A stretch of 7,052 nucleotides of DNA from positions 1-7,052 of the forward strand of contig JAGOUF010000119.1 in assembly GCA_018061385.1 (NCBI GenBank), read 5' to 3'. Source of the DNA: Chitinophagaceae bacterium. GTDB lineage: Bacteria > Bacteroidota > Bacteroidia > Chitinophagales > Chitinophagaceae. The notes below the pieces were generated by a model that saw nothing but the letters and a program-made list of their open reading frames with translations, made no database searches and had not been told where the DNA came from. This document shows, one piece after another, positions 4,737 through 7,052 of this stretch (position 1 is its first letter; each line of letters opens with the position of its first letter). Position numbers and translations under genes: made by a program.

Positions 4737-5912
4737 ATGCAAGAGCAACATCCAATTACAAAAGCAATACGTTTACAAACTGAAAGAACAGCAGAAAAAG
4801 AGCATAGTACACCATTGTTTTTAACCAGCAGTTTTGTGTATGATAGTGCCGAAGATATGGGAGCTGCTTTTAGCGATGATACACTTGACGTAAATATATA
4901 TTCACGTTTTAGCAACCCTACAGTCGATGAATTTATTGCTAAAATTGCAGCATTAGAATATGCCGAAGATGGCATTGCTACAGCAACAGGAATGGCAGCT
5001 GTATTTGGTGTATTTATGACTTTTTTAAAGCAAGGCGATCACATTATATCTGCAAGTGCTGTGTTTGGCTCAACACACACTATACTTACCAAGTATATGC
5101 CTAAATGGGGAATTGACTATTCGTATTTCGACATGAGTAAACCTGAAACAATTGAAGCTTTAATTAAGCCAAATACAAAAATGTTGTATGTTGAAACACC
5201 CTCTAATCCAGGATTGGATATTGTTGATATTGAGTATTTATCGGGCATTTGTAAAGCAAAAAATATTTTGTTGGTAGTTGACAATTGTTTTGCTACACCA
5301 GCAGTGCAACAACCTTTGCGTCAGGGTGCAGATTTAGTTGTACATTCTGCAACAAAATTTATCGATGGTCAAGGAAGGGTTTTAGGTGGTGTAGTTGTTG
5401 GCAATAAAACATTAATTAAAGAGCTATATTTATTTATACGCAACACTGGCCCATCTTTAAGTCCTTTTAACGCTTGGGTGCTTACCAAAAGTTTAGAAAC
5501 ATTGCATTTACGCATGAGCCAACATGCAGTCAATGCTTTAGATTTGGCAAAACGATTAGAAGGTCATACAAAAATTAGCTCATTAAAATATCCTTTTTTA
5601 GAAACACATCCTCAATTTGCAATTGCAAAAAAGCAAATGCAAAATGGTGGCGGTATTTTAACTTTTGAATTAAAAGGAGGTTTGGATAGTGGACGTAAAT
5701 TTTTAAATGCTTTGCAAATGTTAAGCATGACGAATAACTTAGGCGATAGTAGAAGTATTGCATCACATCCTGCAAGTACTACACACTCAAAACTAACAGA
5801 AGAAGAAAGGCAAGCTGTTGGTATTACGCCAGGCTTAATAAGAATTTCTGTTGGGCTTGAGTATATTGATGATATTGCTAACGATATTTTACAAGCTTTA
5901 GAAAAATGTTAA
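4737..5912 (+). CDS. metZ: Trans-sulfuration PLP enzyme, probable O-succinylhomoserine sulfhydrylase
   Basis: The 391-residue protein has the full length of the Cys/Met metabolism PLP-dependent family. The phosphate-binding YSR (Y55, R57) in NIYSRFSNPT, the ATATGMAAV loop (81-89), YVETPSNPG (151-159), cofactor-ring D182 in VVDNCFATP, the PLP lysine K207 in HSATKFIDGQGR (203-214), SRSIASHPASTTH (338-350) and the carboxylate-binding R369 in LIRISVG are all present. IDGQGRVLGG after the lysine is, in my experience, typical of MetZ-type O-succinylhomoserine sulfhydrylases, which make homocysteine from the activated homoserine ester and sulfide. Cystathionine gamma-synthase, gamma-lyase or an O-acetylhomoserine enzyme cannot be excluded by eye. 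No other methionine gene is adjacent. The ATG is preceded by GGAGGG at 6 bases, unusual here. A GNAT gene follows after 9 bases. Confidence 0.88.
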   Translation: MQEQHPITKAIRLQTERTAEKEHSTPLFLTSSFVYDSAEDMGAAFSDDTLDVNIYSRFSNPTVDEFIAKIAALEYAEDGIATATGMAAVFGVFMTFLKQGDHIISASAVFGSTHTILTKYMPKWGIDYSYFDMSKPETIEALIKPNTKMLYVETPSNPGLDIVDIEYLSGICKAKNILLVVDNCFATPAVQQPLRQGADLVVHSATKFIDGQGRVLGGVVVGNKTLIKELYLFIRNTGPSLSPFNAWVLTKSLETLHLRMSQHAVNALDLAKRLEGHTKISSLKYPFLETHPQFAIAKKQMQNGGGILTFELKGGLDSGRKFLNALQMLSMTNNLGDSRSIASHPASTTHSKLTEEERQAVGITPGLIRISVGLEYIDDIANDILQALEKC

Positions 5913-5921
5913 TGATTGCTA

Positions 5922-6467
5922 ATGGAATTTCGTTCAATTATAACCAACCAATTGTTGCTCAGAAAAGTTGAGCAAACCGATGCACCCTTTGTGCTTGAAG
6001 GGTTAAGTAATGATGTGCTTACTAAGTATATGTTAATTCAGTATTATAGCTTAGAAGAAGTACAAAAACAAATGGATTATTATGCCAATCATTACACCAA
6101 TAAAACCGGATTTTATTGGTTAATTGAAACGTTGGATACTGGTGAAAATGTTGGTGTAATTGGTGTAAATAATATTTCATCAACACACCAGAAAGCTGAA
6201 ATTGGCTTCTGGATATTGCCTAAATATTGGCAACAAGGCTACACAGCCGAAGCTGCTAAGGCAGTTTTGCAATTTGTATTTAATGAATTGCAGTTGAATA
6301 GAATTGAAGCAACAGTTGAAACAGAAAATATAGCTTCTATTGCTACTCTTAATAAATTAGGCTTTAAACATGAAGGCACTTTTGAGCAATACGAAATAAA
6401 CAATGGAAGCTTTATAGACTTAATGATGTTTGCAATATTGAAAAAAAATTACCACAAAAATTTATAG
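5922..6467 (+). CDS. GNAT acetyltransferase, RimJ/RimL type
   Basis: The protein is 181 residues from the ATG at 5922. An in-frame TTG at 5916 would add only two residues and is less likely. The order of motifs is that of RimJ/RimL-like GNAT enzymes: LLLRKVEQTDAPFVLEGLSND (11-31), GVIGVNNI (78-85), AEIGFWILPKYWQQGYTAEA (92-111) with the acetyl-CoA pyrophosphate loop QQGYTA at 104-109, and NRIEATVETENIASIATLNKLGFKHEGTFEQY (126-157). Members transfer acetyl from acetyl-CoA to an amine, such as a protein N-terminus, a polyamine or a small molecule; the substrate cannot be told from sequence. It starts 9 bases after the metZ-type gene and is probably co-transcribed with it. Its stop TAG (6465-6467) abuts the minus-strand stop at 6462-6464 of the next gene. 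Confidence 0.9.
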   Translation: MEFRSIITNQLLLRKVEQTDAPFVLEGLSNDVLTKYMLIQYYSLEEVQKQMDYYANHYTNKTGFYWLIETLDTGENVGVIGVNNISSTHQKAEIGFWILPKYWQQGYTAEAAKAVLQFVFNELQLNRIEATVETENIASIATLNKLGFKHEGTFEQYEINNGSFIDLMMFAILKKNYHKNL

Positions 6468-7052
6468 CTGTTTTACAAATACAGCTTGGTTGTTTTGTGT
6501 TTCTTTTACAAAGCCCATTTTATGAATAAAAACTTCGTGGCTTTTTAAGATTGGTTGATTGTAAACAATTCTTTTAATTCCACTATTTAGCAAATAGCTT
6601 TTTTCATTTTCAAAAATAAATGTACCTATTTTAAAATCTCTATACTTGGGTATAGTATAATTCATTTCAATATAAGCATTGCCATTTTCATCTACATTGG
6701 CAAAAAAAATATTGGCAATTACCAAATCTCTCAAGGTAATAAACGCAACTGTATTTTTATTAAATTGAGTATTGGCTTTAGGAAAATAATTTCCAATATC
6801 TGTTTTATAAAAACTTAAAAAATGATCTACAATTTTATTGTTGGCTTCTAAACCAATTAATTGAAAAACTTCTTTTGATTGATACAATTTGTATAGTTGA
6901 TAAATATTAATTACCAATAAAATTGTGTTGGCAACCAAAACTGGAAATGCACCAATTACCAATCCATAGATGATGAAAGAAATACAACCCAATATGTTCA
7001 GTAATCTAAATTTAATGGCATTGGTAACAATTAAAGAATAAGCCAAAAAAGC
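6462..7052 (-). CDS. Membrane protein (YgjV-like N-terminus) with GNAT-like C-terminal domain, 5' end outside window
   Basis: The frame is open to the window edge (196 codons plus stop). An internal TTG at 7044-7046 could serve as a start, but the codons before it (A, F) continue the hydrophobic pattern, so the true start is probably beyond 7052. The visible N-terminal part has membrane segments AFLAYSLIV, then LLNILGCISFIIYGLVIG and FPVLVANTILLVINIYQLYKLY. The spacing and the IYG...P(V/L)...N...NIY pattern resemble the YgjV inner-membrane family. The soluble remainder (about 130 residues) looks like a divergent GNAT domain: beta strands in FITLRDLVIANIFFANVD, YIEMNYTIPKYRDFKIGTFIFE where RDFKIGT parallels the acetyl-CoA loop, and a C-terminal HKMGFVKE like the closing LGF motif. 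Substrate and catalytic state are unknown. It converges on the upstream GNAT gene with overlapping stops. Confidence 0.75.
   Translation of the reverse strand, partial: AFLAYSLIVTNAIKFRLLNILGCISFIIYGLVIGAFPVLVANTILLVINIYQLYKLYQSKEVFQLIGLEANNKIVDHFLSFYKTDIGNYFPKANTQFNKNTVAFITLRDLVIANIFFANVDENGNAYIEMNYTIPKYRDFKIGTFIFENEKSYLLNSGIKRIVYNQPILKSHEVFIHKMGFVKETQNNQAVFVKQL

Noticed and set aside
6420..6480. A terminator at the GNAT/YgjV-like junction
   Set aside because: A-rich runs occur, but I find no GC stem in either direction.

Overview
The window looks like an AT-rich chromosomal segment of a Bacteroidota bacterium, probably near Chitinophagaceae. The evidence is a PorT-type type IX secretion gene directly after a menaquinone methyltransferase gene, AT-rich translation starts that mostly lack a Shine-Dalgarno sequence, and promoter-like TAnnTTTG boxes. 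Genus-level placement is inference. Most of the content is housekeeping. I see no mobile element, CRISPR array, tRNA, rRNA or obvious defence system.

Layout, left to right. On the minus strand, ubiE/menG (245-988) is followed by porT (1-272, leaving the window at base 1). The porT start lies inside the ubiE coding region, with 28 bases of overlap. Divergent from these, on the plus strand, are an M23-type metallopeptidase-like gene without a signal peptide (1195-1881) and a small membrane-anchored histidine-rich protein (1939-2223). That pair ends at a strong bidirectional terminator (2222-2256), which also serves the convergent minus-strand TIP30-like NAD(P)-binding gene (2255-2905). A divergent intergenic region carrying a perfect 9-bp inverted repeat separates that gene from ruvB (3036-4064), which is followed closely by an OsmC-family gene (4088-4519).

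The longest gap (4520-4736, 217 bases) is not featureless. It begins with 12 in-phase copies of a degenerate purine-rich 7-mer (4525-4608). It then has an imperfect hairpin, and ends in a structured leader (4688-4730) with mutually exclusive pairings that could cover a Shine-Dalgarno-like GGAGGG just before a MetZ-type trans-sulfuration gene (4737-5912). A GNAT acetyltransferase gene (5922-6467) follows after 9 bases. Its stop overlaps tail to tail with a minus-strand gene (6462 to beyond 7052) coding for a membrane segment joined to a GNAT-like domain.

Functional themes are respiratory quinone synthesis next to T9SS biogenesis (ubiE-porT), Holliday junction processing next to peroxide/thiol stress (ruvB-osmC), and sulfur amino-acid synthesis (metZ-type gene). 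The most unusual items are the heptad repeat, the foldable leader of the metZ-type gene, and two genes (ubiE, ruvB) whose promoter-like boxes end exactly 6 bases before the ATG with the same AGCGT-ATG junction, which suggests near-leaderless transcripts. None of these amounts to a demonstrated new system.
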